From assembly GCA_945859865.1 (NCBI GenBank), contig CAMAOY010000010.1, forward strand, positions 1 to 35,003: DNA of 35,003 bases, in the 5' to 3' direction. Shown one piece after another: positions 7,298 through 15,286 of the stretch. Made by a program: the position numbers and the translations under genes. This DNA is from Phenylobacterium deserti. GTDB lineage: Bacteria > Pseudomonadota > Alphaproteobacteria > Caulobacterales > Caulobacteraceae. The number at the start of each line of letters is the position of its first letter. The stretch's first letter is position 1. Below the pieces are notes generated by a model. That model did not search any database and was not told where the DNA came from. It saw nothing but the letters and a program-made list of their open reading frames with translations.

Positions 7298-8854
7298 ATG
7301 TCCGATCCCTGGGAGGTGTTCGCCAGATCGGCGGCGGCGGACCCGCCTCTGCGTCGGCTCTTCGATATCGAGCCCGACAGGGTCCGTAGCCTGACCTTCG
7401 AGGCCTGCGGCCTTGCCCTCGACCTTTCCAAGCAGCCCTGGTCGCAGGCCAGCTTTGCCCGCGCCCTGGACCTGGTCGCCGCCGCCGATCTTCCAGCCGC
7501 CCGCCAGGCCCTGTTTGCTGGCGAGCCGGTGAACGCCTCGGAAGGCCGGGCCGTGCTGCACATGGCCCTGCGCGCGCCGGAGGCCGGGCCCTGGACCGCC
7601 CTTGGCCAGGATGTCACCGAAGAGGTCCGCTCTGCCCGGGACCGCATCCTCGCCTTCGCCGGGGAGGTCCGGCGGAAGGGCGAGATCGACGCCGTCCTGC
7701 ACATCGGCATCGGTGGCTCGGACCTTGGGCCGCGTCTCGTCTGGGAGGCCCTGGCCCCGGTCGTCCCCGGGATCGACCTGCGCTTCGCCGCCAATGTCGA
7801 TCCGTCCGAGATCACCGCTGCCCTCGCCGGCCTGGATCCGGCCCGGACCCTGGTGGTGGTCGCCTCCAAGACCTTCACCACCCAGGAGACCCTGTTCAAC
7901 GCCCGCGCCGCCCGCGCCTGGCTGGAGACGGCGCCGGAGGCCGGGGCCCGCCTGGTCGCCGTCACCGCCGCGCCAGAGGCCGCTGCCGCCTTTGGCGTCG
8001 CCCCGGAGCGTATCTTCCCCTTCGCGGACTGGGTTGGGGGACGCTTCTCCCTGTGGTCGGCGGTGGGCCTGTCCTGCGCCATCGCCCTGGGACCTGAGCC
8101 CTTTTCGGGCCTGCTGGGGGGTGCTGCGGCCATGGATGCCCACTTCCGCCAGGCCCCGTCCGGTGAGAGCCTGCCCGTGGTCCTGGCCCTGGCCCACGTC
8201 TTCAACCGGGACATCCTCGGTCGCCCGGCCCGCGCGGTGGTTCCCTATGCCCGGCGCCTCAGGCTCCTGCCGGCCTTCCTTCAGCAGCTGGAGATGGAGT
8301 CCAACGGCAAGTGCGTGGGCCGCGATGGGCGCCCCGTCGCCCGGCCGACCGCCGGCGTGGTGTTCGGCGAGCCGGGCACCAACGGCCAGCACGCCTTCTT
8401 CCAGGCCCTGCACCAGGGGACCGACGTCATCCCCCTCGACATCCTCGCCGTCCGCCAGCCGGTGGAGGGGGACCCGGCCGCCCACCGCGCCCTCCTGGCC
8501 AACGCCGTGGCCCAGGCCGAGGCCCTGATGGCCGGACGGACGGAGGCCGAGGCCCTGCAGGCCGCTGGCGGCGATCCCGTCCTCGCCGCCCAGAAGGCCT
8601 TTCCCGGCGACCGGCCCTCAGGCTTCCTTTTGATGGAAGGGCTGGACCCGCCGACCCTCGGTGCCCTCCTGGCCCTGTTTGAGCACAAGGTCTTTGTCGA
8701 GGGTCTCCTGTGGGGGCTAAACAGCTTCGACCAGTGGGGCGTGGAGCTGGGCAAGGTGCTGGCGGCGCGTATCCTTCCCGAGCTGGAGGGCGGCCCGGCC
8801 GGAACACACGATCCCTCTACCGAGGCCCTGATCGCCCGCCTGCGCGGGGCCTGA
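7298..8854 (+). CDS. pgi: Glucose-6-phosphate isomerase
   Basis: Interconverts glucose-6-phosphate and fructose-6-phosphate in the cytoplasm. The 518-residue protein shows HIGIGGSDLGPRLVWEAL (135-152), SKTFTTQET (190-198), MESNGKCVG (333-341), the catalytic Glu358 in GEPGTNGQHAFFQ, His372 in HQGT, and Lys486 in FDQWGVELGKVLA, so it should be active. It is somewhat shorter than the 549-residue E. coli enzyme. The ATG at 7298 follows AGGGGGTGAG and lies 5 bp after the dsbD stop, so the two share a transcript although their functions are unrelated. A longer frame reaching back through dsbD to 6512 is a shadow. Confidence 0.95.
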   Translation: MSDPWEVFARSAAADPPLRRLFDIEPDRVRSLTFEACGLALDLSKQPWSQASFARALDLVAAADLPAARQALFAGEPVNASEGRAVLHMALRAPEAGPWTALGQDVTEEVRSARDRILAFAGEVRRKGEIDAVLHIGIGGSDLGPRLVWEALAPVVPGIDLRFAANVDPSEITAALAGLDPARTLVVVASKTFTTQETLFNARAARAWLETAPEAGARLVAVTAAPEAAAAFGVAPERIFPFADWVGGRFSLWSAVGLSCAIALGPEPFSGLLGGAAAMDAHFRQAPSGESLPVVLALAHVFNRDILGRPARAVVPYARRLRLLPAFLQQLEMESNGKCVGRDGRPVARPTAGVVFGEPGTNGQHAFFQALHQGTDVIPLDILAVRQPVEGDPAAHRALLANAVAQAEALMAGRTEAEALQAAGGDPVLAAQKAFPGDRPSGFLLMEGLDPPTLGALLALFEHKVFVEGLLWGLNSFDQWGVELGKVLAARILPELEGGPAGTHDPSTEALIARLRGA

Positions 8855-8859
8855 TCCCC

Positions 8860-8884
8860 GGGACGGCTTTACGCTTCCCGTCCC
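8860..8884 (+). terminator. GC hairpin after pgi without a T-tract
   Basis: GGGACGG (8860-8866) pairs with CCGTCCC (8878-8884) around an 11-base loop, 5 bp after the pgi stop. There is no run of T after it, so it is at best a weak or factor-assisted terminator or a 3'-end stabiliser. Confidence 0.35.
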
Positions 8885-8943
8885 TCCGCTAGAGTGCGCG
8901 CAAGCGGGCCCCCAGCGCCCCCGACGGAGGAGACCCGGGCAAG

Positions 8944-10485
8944 ATGTATCTCGCCGACCACGCGCGCCTGACCCCTGACAAGCCGGCCCTGATCTCGGCG
9001 GACACCGGCAGGGTCGTGACCTTCGCCGAGCTCGACGAACGCGCCCTGCGGATGGCCAACCTGTTCCGTGACAGGGGCCTGAAGCGCGGCGACCACGTGG
9101 CCCTGCTGATGGAAAACAACCTCGCCTTCATGGATACAGTCTGGGCCTGCTTCCGCTCGGGCCTCTACATCACCACCATCAACCGCTACCTGCCAGCAGA
9201 CGAGACCGCCTACATCGTCAATGACTGCGGCGCGAAGGTCCTGGTCAGTTCCTTCGCCAAGCGCGAGATTGCCGAGGGCCTGGCCGACCTGATCCCGGCC
9301 TGTCCGATCCGCCTGATGGTCGATGGCGTCATCCCGGGCTGGGAATCCTACGAGGCCGCCCGGGATGGCGCCTCGCCTGCCCCCCTCGACAGGGAGTGGG
9401 TGGGTGACTCCATGCTCTACAGCTCGGGCACAACGGGCCGTCCCAAGGGCATACTGCGCCCCCTGCCGGAGGTGAGCCCCGCCGAGGCCTTCGCCCTGCG
9501 GCAGCAGGCGAACCGCTACGAATTCAGCCCCGAGACCGTTTACCTGTCACCAGCGCCCCTCTACCACGCCGCCCCCCTGGCCTACGTGGTCACCGTCCAG
9601 TCCTTCGGCGGGACGGTGGTGATGATGGAGCGTTTCGACGCCGAGCGGTCCCTCGAACTCATCCAGGACTACCGGGTTACCCATTCCCAATGGGTGCCCA
9701 CCATGTTCGTGCGCATGCTCAAGCTGCCGAAAGAGGTCCGCCAAGCCTTCGACGTCTCCAGCCTGCGGGTCGCCATCCACGCCGCGGCGCCCTGCCCGGT
9801 GGAGGTCAAGCGTCAGATGATCGACTGGTGGGGGCCGGTCCTCTACGAATACTACGCGGGCACCGAAGGGTCGGGCTCGACCTTCATCGACAGCGAGGAC
9901 TGGCTGAAGCACCCCGGCTCGGTGGGCCGGGCGGCGGTGGGCGTCCTGCACGTCTGCGACGAGGAGGGGAACGACCTGCCTCCCGGTGAGACGGGGCTGG
10001 TCTATTTCGAACGCGAAATCCCGACCTTCGAGTACCACAACGACCCCGAGAAGACCCGGTCCGCCCGCCATCCGCTCCATCCCGGCTGGAACGCCCTGGG
10101 TGACGTCGGCCACCTGGATCCGGACGGCTATCTCTACCTCACCGACCGCAAGGCCTTCATGATCATCTCTGGCGGGGTGAACATCTATCCCCAGGCCATC
10201 GAGGACGCCCTGATCACCCACCCCAAGGTCGCCGACGTGGCGGTCTTCGGGGTGCCCGACCCCGAGATGGGCGAAGCGGTCAAGGCGGTGATTGAGCCGG
10301 CCCCCGGCGTGGCGCCCACCGAGGCGCTCGCCGCAGAGCTCATGCAGTATGCCCGCGAGCACCTGGCCCACTACATGGCACCGCGCTCCCTCGACTTCAT
10401 CGAGGAAATGCCCCGCCTGCCCACGGGCAAGCTCTATAAGCGCCTCCTCCGCGACGCCTACTGGCAGGGCGATCGCAAGATCTGA
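8944..10485 (+). CDS. Fatty-acid/carboxylate CoA ligase (AMP-forming acyl-CoA synthetase)
   Basis: ANL-superfamily enzyme expected to activate a carboxylic acid with ATP and load it on CoA. The 513 residues carry the AMP-binding loop YSSGTTGRPKG (159-169), YEYYAGTEGSG near 302-312, the hinge region YLYLTDRKAFMIISGGVNIYP (read as TDRKAFMIISGGVNIYP) near 396-412, and the catalytic Lys496 in PTGKLYKR. The chain length of the substrate cannot be told; FadD-like and crotonobetaine/carnitine-CoA-ligase-like members look similar. ATG 8944 follows GGAGGAGA at a normal distance. A short-chain dehydrogenase follows after 20 bp with its own SD, suggesting a two-gene lipid or carboxylate module. Confidence 0.88.
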   Translation: MYLADHARLTPDKPALISADTGRVVTFAELDERALRMANLFRDRGLKRGDHVALLMENNLAFMDTVWACFRSGLYITTINRYLPADETAYIVNDCGAKVLVSSFAKREIAEGLADLIPACPIRLMVDGVIPGWESYEAARDGASPAPLDREWVGDSMLYSSGTTGRPKGILRPLPEVSPAEAFALRQQANRYEFSPETVYLSPAPLYHAAPLAYVVTVQSFGGTVVMMERFDAERSLELIQDYRVTHSQWVPTMFVRMLKLPKEVRQAFDVSSLRVAIHAAAPCPVEVKRQMIDWWGPVLYEYYAGTEGSGSTFIDSEDWLKHPGSVGRAAVGVLHVCDEEGNDLPPGETGLVYFEREIPTFEYHNDPEKTRSARHPLHPGWNALGDVGHLDPDGYLYLTDRKAFMIISGGVNIYPQAIEDALITHPKVADVAVFGVPDPEMGEAVKAVIEPAPGVAPTEALAAELMQYAREHLAHYMAPRSLDFIEEMPRLPTGKLYKRLLRDAYWQGDRKI

Positions 10486-10505
10486 CGCCAAAAGGAAAGA
10501 CCCCC

Positions 10506-11366
10506 ATGCAGGACCTCGCGGGAAAGACCGCCTTCATCACCGGCGGGGCCAGCGGCCTCGGCCTGGCCATGGCGCATGCCTTCGGCGCTGCGGGCATGAA
10601 TGTCATGCTCGCCGATATCGAGGCCGAGCCCCTGGCCCGCGCCGTGGCTGAGCTTGAGGCCCGGCAGGTACGCGTCGCCGCCGTCCAGTGCGACGTCACC
10701 GACCGCGCTGCCCTGGTCGCCGCCGCCCGGGAAACGGTCTCCGCCTTCGGCAAGGTCCACGTCCTGTGCAACAACGCCGGCGTTGGTGCCGGCGGTCCCG
10801 TGGACGAGGTGAAGCCCTCCGACTGGGACTGGACCTTCCAGGTCAACCTCATGGGGGTGATCTACGGCTTGGAGGCCTTCCTGCCCCACATCCGCGCTCA
10901 CGGCGAGGGCGGGGCCATCATCAACACCGCCTCCATGGCCGGCCACATATCGCCTCCGGGCATGGAGGCCTACAGCGCCTCCAAGTTCGCGGTGGTGGCC
11001 CTGACCGAGGGCTGGGCGGCCCAGCTGGCGGTCGAGAACATCCAGGTCCAGGTCCTCTGCCCGGGCTTCGTGCGCACCGGCATCAACCAGTCGGGACGCA
11101 ACCGCCCGGCGAAGTTCGGCGGTCCCCAGATTCGGGAAATCGTCCCGGACGACCGGGTCGCCAACGGCATCGACCCGGCCCGGGTCGGCGCCCGGGTGCT
11201 GGAGGCCCTGCAGGCTGGCGACCTCTACATCTTCACCCATCCGGACATGCGCCCCTTCGTCCAGATGCGGTTCCAGAAGATCATGGAGGGGTTCGATTCC
11301 GCCGATCGCAGTACCGCCCTGTCCGGCCTGGAATACCGCACGCCGGACCTCGACCTCCTGCCCTGA
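10506..11366 (+). CDS. Short-chain dehydrogenase/reductase
   Basis: Classical SDR of 286 residues, NAD(P)-dependent. The Rossmann motif TGGASGLG is at 12-19, NNAG at 89-92, and the catalytic Ser143, Tyr156 and Lys160 are present (YSASK). An acidic residue (Asp37 in LADIEAE) at the end of beta-2 suggests NAD(H) preference. The last 60 residues, with FTHPDMRPFVQMRFQKI, are longer than in minimal SDRs. Start ATG 10506 follows AAAGGAAAG. It is 20 bp behind the acyl-CoA synthetase and probably acts on a related acyl or hydroxy substrate, which is inference from position only. Confidence 0.88.
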   Translation: MQDLAGKTAFITGGASGLGLAMAHAFGAAGMNVMLADIEAEPLARAVAELEARQVRVAAVQCDVTDRAALVAAARETVSAFGKVHVLCNNAGVGAGGPVDEVKPSDWDWTFQVNLMGVIYGLEAFLPHIRAHGEGGAIINTASMAGHISPPGMEAYSASKFAVVALTEGWAAQLAVENIQVQVLCPGFVRTGINQSGRNRPAKFGGPQIREIVPDDRVANGIDPARVGARVLEALQAGDLYIFTHPDMRPFVQMRFQKIMEGFDSADRSTALSGLEYRTPDLDLLP

Positions 11367-11391
11367 TCCCCGTCCGTCCGGCCCCCGGGGC

Positions 11392-11420
11392 TGGACGGCC
11401 CGGCGGCGATGGGCTACGGA
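11392..11420 (+). promoter_or_regulatory. Candidate promoter of the hisL-hisS-hisZ-hisG operon
   Basis: TGGACGG (11392-11398), 14 bp, then GCTACGGA (11413-11420) approximates the Caulobacter housekeeping consensus TTGACGS-N10-14-GCTANAWC: the -35 fits 6 of 7, while only the GCTA part of the -10 fits. Transcription would start around 11426, only a few bases before the leader ATG at 11429, which has no SD sequence, so the leader could be leaderless. Confidence 0.35.
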
Positions 11421-11428
11421 CCCAGCCC

Positions 11429-11506
11429 ATGTTCCGTCAGGTTCATCATCACCGCCTCCACCATCCGACCTGTGAAAGCGGGAGCGGGCGAGTGCGTTCG
11501 GCCTGA
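11429..11506 (+). CDS. hisL: Histidine-rich leader peptide of the hisSZG operon
   Basis: A 25-codon ORF, beginning MFRQVHHHRLHHPTC, lies 82 bp before hisS. Three consecutive His codons (11444-11452) and two more (11459-11464) put five His in seven codons. This is the signature of an amino-acid-biosynthesis leader peptide such as enterobacterial hisL, in which ribosome stalling at His codons reports low charged tRNA-His. The downstream genes hisS, hisZ and hisG fit that role precisely. No good SD precedes the ATG; the candidate promoter places the transcript start next to it. The TGA stop (11504-11506) lies in the loop of a small hairpin, followed by the alternative structures described separately. 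Confidence 0.8.
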   Translation: MFRQVHHHRLHHPTCESGSGRVRSA

Positions 11507-11588
11507 TCGAACCTCCGGCGCCGGCCCCCGCGCAATGCGGACGGGCCCGGCCGGCGGCTCCGTCCCTGGCAAACCCAAGGGATAGGAA
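11496..11588 (+). promoter_or_regulatory. His operon leader: alternative hairpins, including one over the hisS SD
   Basis: Four pairings are possible. GTTCG (11496-11500) pairs with CGAAC (11508-11512) around the leader stop. CGCCGGCC (11519-11526) pairs with GGCCGGCG (11549-11556), with CCGC/GCGG inside. GGACGG (11539-11544) pairs with CCGTCC (11560-11565). TCCCTGG (11563-11569) pairs with CC-A-AGGGA (11575-11582), burying the AGGGA of the hisS SD. The third excludes both the second and the fourth. No T-tract follows, so the switch, if real, acts on hisS translation or on Rho access rather than by intrinsic termination. Confidence 0.55.
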
Positions 11589-13112
11589 ATGACCACCTCC
11601 ACGACTGACATCGTCCCCAACAGGGAGACGCCCCGCCCCGAAGCCCGACCTGAGGTCCGACCCGAGGCCCGCGCCCCCCGCGGCTTCATGGACCGGCGCG
11701 CCCGCGACCTGGCCACCGAGCGCCGCATCCTGACCCGCGTTTCCGAGGTCTATGAGCGTTACGGTTTCGAGGCCCTCGACACCGGCGCCCTGGAGTATGC
11801 CGACGCCCTGGGCAAGTTCCTGCCCGACGCAGACCGCCCGAATGAGGGCGTCTTCGCCCTGCAGGACGACGACGACCAGTGGATGGCCCTGCGCTACGAC
11901 CTCACCGCGCCCCTGGCCCGGTTCGTCGCCCAGAACCGCGAAGGCCTCACCAAGCCCTTCCGCCGCTACGCCTTTGGCCCGGTCTGGCGGAACGAAAAGC
12001 CTGGCCCGGGCCGGTTCCGAGAATTTACCCAGTGCGACGCCGATACGGTGGGTTCGGCCCGGCCCGAGGCCGACGCCGAGATCATCGCCATGGCCGCCGA
12101 GGGCCTGGCTGCCGCCGGCCTGCCCGAGGGCGGCTATGTCCTGCGGATCAATAACCGACGGCTCCTGAACGGCCTCCTCGAACGGGCCGGCGTGGCCGAC
12201 GAAGGCCAGAAGCTCGCCGTCCTGCGGGCGGTGGACAAGCTGGATCGGCTGGGTCCCGAGGGGGTCCGCCTGCTGCTGGGCGAGGGCCGCCGCGACGAGT
12301 CCGGCGCCTTCACCCGCGGGGCGGGGCTGGCCACCGCCGCCGTCGACTCCGTCCTGGCCTTCACCGCTGCCGGGGCCGGGGACCGGGCCGAGACCCTGCG
12401 CCGGATCGCCGACGTGATTGGCGGCTCGGCCGAGGGCGACGCCGGCCTCGCGGAACTGGCGGGCATAGACAAGGCCCTGGCCAGCATGGGCGTGGGCGCG
12501 GACCGGGCGGTCTTCGATCCGTCAGTGGTCCGAGGGCTAGAGTACTACACCGGCGCCGTCTTCGAGGCCGAGCTCCGGCTGGAGACCCTGGACGAGAAGG
12601 GCCAGCCCGCCCGCTTCGGCTCGGTGGGCGGCGGTGGCCGTTACGACGACCTGATCGCCCGCTTCACCGGCGAACGCACCCCGGCGACTGGGTTCTCCTT
12701 CGGCGTCTCCCGACTGGCGGCCGCCCTGCGCGCCGCCGGTCAGGACGCCGGCCAGCAGGCGAGGGGCCCCGTGGTGGTCATCGCCTTCTCCCCCGATGAC
12801 ATGGGCGCCTATTTCGCCGTGGCCGCCGAACTCCGGGCTGCGGGGATCGCCGCCGAGGTCTACCTGGGCGGCTCAGGCATGAAGGCCCAGATGAAGTACG
12901 CCGATCGCCGGCTCTCGCCTGCGGCTGTCATCCTTGGGGGTGACGAGATCGCCGCGGGAACCGTTACGGTGAAGGACCTCGACCTCGGCCGGGCCCTGGC
13001 CTCCGACGTCACCGACAACGCCGCCTGGCGGGCAGATCGACCTGGCCAGCAGACGGTCCCCCGGGACCAGGTGGTCGCCGTCGTGCGGCGCATCCTCGGA
13101 GACGCGCCGTGA
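11589..13112 (+). CDS. hisS: Histidyl-tRNA synthetase (alphaproteobacterial type)
   Basis: Charges tRNA-His with histidine. The 507-residue class II synthetase has motif 2 in RRYAFGPVWRNEKPGPGRF (about 125-143), the His-specific VVRGLEYYTGAVFE segment, the motif 3 region ATGFSFGVSRLAAAL, and a C-terminal anticodon-binding domain (about 395-507). The motif 2 loop, WRNEKPGPGRFREFTQ, departs from the FRHERPQKGRYRQFHQ of E. coli and is what I expect of the alphaproteobacterial HisRS group that reads tRNA-His lacking the usual G-1. The first 30 residues are a charged Pro/Glu/Arg repeat of unknown role. SD AAGGGATAGGAA precedes ATG 11589. The stop overlaps the hisZ GTG by four bases. Confidence 0.95.
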   Translation: MTTSTTDIVPNRETPRPEARPEVRPEARAPRGFMDRRARDLATERRILTRVSEVYERYGFEALDTGALEYADALGKFLPDADRPNEGVFALQDDDDQWMALRYDLTAPLARFVAQNREGLTKPFRRYAFGPVWRNEKPGPGRFREFTQCDADTVGSARPEADAEIIAMAAEGLAAAGLPEGGYVLRINNRRLLNGLLERAGVADEGQKLAVLRAVDKLDRLGPEGVRLLLGEGRRDESGAFTRGAGLATAAVDSVLAFTAAGAGDRAETLRRIADVIGGSAEGDAGLAELAGIDKALASMGVGADRAVFDPSVVRGLEYYTGAVFEAELRLETLDEKGQPARFGSVGGGGRYDDLIARFTGERTPATGFSFGVSRLAAALRAAGQDAGQQARGPVVVIAFSPDDMGAYFAVAAELRAAGIAAEVYLGGSGMKAQMKYADRRLSPAAVILGGDEIAAGTVTVKDLDLGRALASDVTDNAAWRADRPGQQTVPRDQVVAVVRRILGDAP

Positions 13113-14245
13113 TCCAGGAGCCGCCCTTCCCCGCCGATGGTCTCGAAGCCCTCCGCGCGCCCTTCCGCCAGACCGGTGCCATCTGGGTCCAGCCACCCAT
13201 GTTACAGCCTCTGTCCCTGGTGCTTGACCTCGCCGGAGAGGCTCTTCGCTCCCGGCTCTTCGTCCTGCAGGCGGCCGCCGGCCAGGAGGTCTGCCTGCGT
13301 CCCGACTTCACCGCGCCTGTCGCGCGCCTGCACCTGGCCTCGGGCGCGGCCGGAGGCGACTATGCCTACGAGGGCCTGGTCTTCCGCGCCTCCGAGGACG
13401 AGGCGGAGGAAGTCCTGCAGATCGGGATCGAGCGGTTCGCCGCTGCCAGCGACCGGCCCGCCGACGATGCCGACCTGGTGGACTTGCTCTGGCGGGCCGC
13501 TATGGCAGGAGGGCGCGGCGACCTTTCCCTCCGGTTGGGCGACGCCGGCCTGTTTCCCGCCTTCCTTGACGCGCTGGGCCTTCACCCGGCCCAGGCCTCG
13601 CGGCTGACCCGCATGGCGGGACGCCCCTCCCGGCTCGCCGCGGAGCTGGAGCGGAACGGGCAGGCGAAGGATCGGTCCGGAGCGGGGGAGGGCGTCCTGT
13701 CCGGACGCCTCGCCGCCCTGCCCCCGGAAGAGGCCTCCGCCCTCCTCGAGGAAGTCTGGACCCTCGCCGGGATCACCCCGGTCGGAGGCCGCACCGCCGC
13801 AGAGATTGCAGCTCGCCTGGTCACCCGCTCGGAAGCCTCCCGCGCGCCGGCCCTGTCGCCCGGACAGGTCGAGGCTGTCCGGGCCTACCTATCCGTCAGC
13901 GAGGCCCCGCGGGCGGCGTTGGCGCAGATTGCGGGCCTGGCACCCCCCGCCGCCGCCCTTCGGGCGCGCCTGGCGGAATGGGAGCGCCGACTGGACCGGA
14001 TCGAGGCCGCCTCGGTGGGCGCCGCGCCGGCCGTCTTCGATGCCGCGCCCCGAGGCGACTTCGCCTATTATGACGGCCTCGTCATCGAGGTCGTATCGGA
14101 AGCCCTCGGCCCGGCGCGTCCCGTCGCGGTGGGAGGGCGCTATGACAGCCTGCCGGCCCGGCTCTCCGGCGGGTCCAATGGCGGCGGATCGGCGCTCGGA
14201 GGTATGATCCGGCCAGGCCGGGCCTTTGTGGAGGTGGGACAATGA
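13109..14245 (+). CDS. hisZ: ATP phosphoribosyltransferase regulatory subunit HisZ
   Basis: A HisRS-paralogous protein that binds HisG and is needed for histidine-feedback control of the first step of histidine synthesis. It keeps the class II synthetase-like core (WVQPPMLQPLSLVLDLAGE at about 31-49 and RPDFTAPVARLHL at about 66-78, and the C-terminal YYDGLVIEVVSE and VAVGGRYDSLPARL segments) but lacks the anticodon-binding domain and the synthetase motif 2 arginine-rich loop; the 378-residue length fits HisZ. The middle (about 160-290) is Ala/Arg-rich and divergent. GTG 13109 overlaps the hisS stop (GTGA), and the stop overlaps hisG (ATGA), so translation is coupled throughout. Confidence 0.9.
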   Translation: MIQEPPFPADGLEALRAPFRQTGAIWVQPPMLQPLSLVLDLAGEALRSRLFVLQAAAGQEVCLRPDFTAPVARLHLASGAAGGDYAYEGLVFRASEDEAEEVLQIGIERFAAASDRPADDADLVDLLWRAAMAGGRGDLSLRLGDAGLFPAFLDALGLHPAQASRLTRMAGRPSRLAAELERNGQAKDRSGAGEGVLSGRLAALPPEEASALLEEVWTLAGITPVGGRTAAEIAARLVTRSEASRAPALSPGQVEAVRAYLSVSEAPRAALAQIAGLAPPAAALRARLAEWERRLDRIEAASVGAAPAVFDAAPRGDFAYYDGLVIEVVSEALGPARPVAVGGRYDSLPARLSGGSNGGGSALGGMIRPGRAFVEVGQ

Positions 14246-15198
14246 GCGACCCCCTGATCCTGGCCATACCGTCCAAGGGACGCCTCAAGGACCAGGTCGA
14301 AGCCTGGCTCCAGGACTGCGGCCTCGGCCTCGCCATGAGCGGGGGCGATCGCGGCTACAGGGCGCGTCTGCGCGGCGCCGAAGGCGTCCAGGTCCGCCTG
14401 CTCTCGGCGGGCGATATCGCCGAGGCCCTTGTGGCCGGGGATGTCCACCTGGGCGTCACCGGCGAGGACCTCCTCGGGGAACAGGGGCCGGGGTCCGCCG
14501 AGGCGACCCTCCTGCTCCGTCCCCTCGGCTTCGGCCGGGCCGACCTCGTGGTCGCTGCCCCCCGCAGCTGGCTCGACGTGTCCGTCATGTCCGACCTGGA
14601 GGACGTGGCCCATGAGCGACTTGTCCGTACCGGCCGCCGGCTGAGGGTGGCGACCAAGTACCTGGCCCAGACCCGTGAATTCTTCGCCCGCCACGGAATC
14701 GCCGACTACCGGATCGTCGAGTCGGGGGGTGCCACCGAAGGCGCCCCGGCCGCCGGGGTCGCCGACATCATCGTCGACATCACCACGACGGGGGCTACCC
14801 TCCAGGCCAATGACCTGAAGATCCTGGAGGACGGCGTCATCCTGAGGAGCCAGGCCCACCTCGCCGCCGGCCTTCGGGCCGACTGGACCCCGGAGGGGCT
14901 CACCGCCGCAGAATCGTTGATCCGGATCTTCGAGGCCCGGGCTGCTGCCCACGCCTCGGCCACCCTCATCTGGCCCGGTGGCGACGACGATCCGATCCTG
15001 CCCGCCCTTGAGGCCCTGGGGGCCGTCCGTCGGCCCAACGGCCTGCTGGCGCCGGTGGCCCTGGTCCCCCGGGTGGCGGAGCGTCTGACTTCGGCGGGAC
15101 GGGGTCCGGTTACCGCCTCCCGGCCGGACTTCGTCTTCGAGACGGCCTGTCCGCCTTGGGACGGGCTCCGGGCTGCCCTGAGAAAAACTGACAAATGA
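14242..15198 (+). CDS. hisG: ATP phosphoribosyltransferase catalytic subunit, with C-terminal extension
   Basis: Condenses ATP and PRPP, the committed step of histidine synthesis. The catalytic core covers about residues 1-230: AIPSKGRLKDQ at 8-18, GVTGEDLL at 71-78, and the PRPP-binding loop VDITTTGATL at 178-187. Short HisG proteins that rely on HisZ are usually about 200-230 residues, and long, self-regulated ones about 290-300 with an ACT-like domain. This one has 318 residues and a HisZ partner next door; the last 85 residues (from about 234) contain IWPGGDDDPILPALEALGAV and do not plainly look like the usual regulatory domain. ATG 14242 is embedded in the hisZ stop. Confidence 0.92.
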   Translation: MSDPLILAIPSKGRLKDQVEAWLQDCGLGLAMSGGDRGYRARLRGAEGVQVRLLSAGDIAEALVAGDVHLGVTGEDLLGEQGPGSAEATLLLRPLGFGRADLVVAAPRSWLDVSVMSDLEDVAHERLVRTGRRLRVATKYLAQTREFFARHGIADYRIVESGGATEGAPAAGVADIIVDITTTGATLQANDLKILEDGVILRSQAHLAAGLRADWTPEGLTAAESLIRIFEARAAAHASATLIWPGGDDDPILPALEALGAVRRPNGLLAPVALVPRVAERLTSAGRGPVTASRPDFVFETACPPWDGLRAALRKTDK

Positions 15199-15286
15199 GT
15201 CAGATAATTCCCGGTTCATCTGCACGGGCGGGCCTTGAAACAGGGCGGTGGTTGACAGGGTCGCGAATTTGACATCAATTCGCCCC

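Noticed and set aside
11367-11588. T-box leader before hisS
   Set aside because: T-boxes are not expected in Proteobacteria and no T-box sequence is present; the His-rich ORF explains the region better.
13109-14245. Second histidyl-tRNA synthetase
   Set aside because: It lacks the anticodon-binding domain and synthetase motif 2, and lies between hisS and hisG, so HisZ is the better call.
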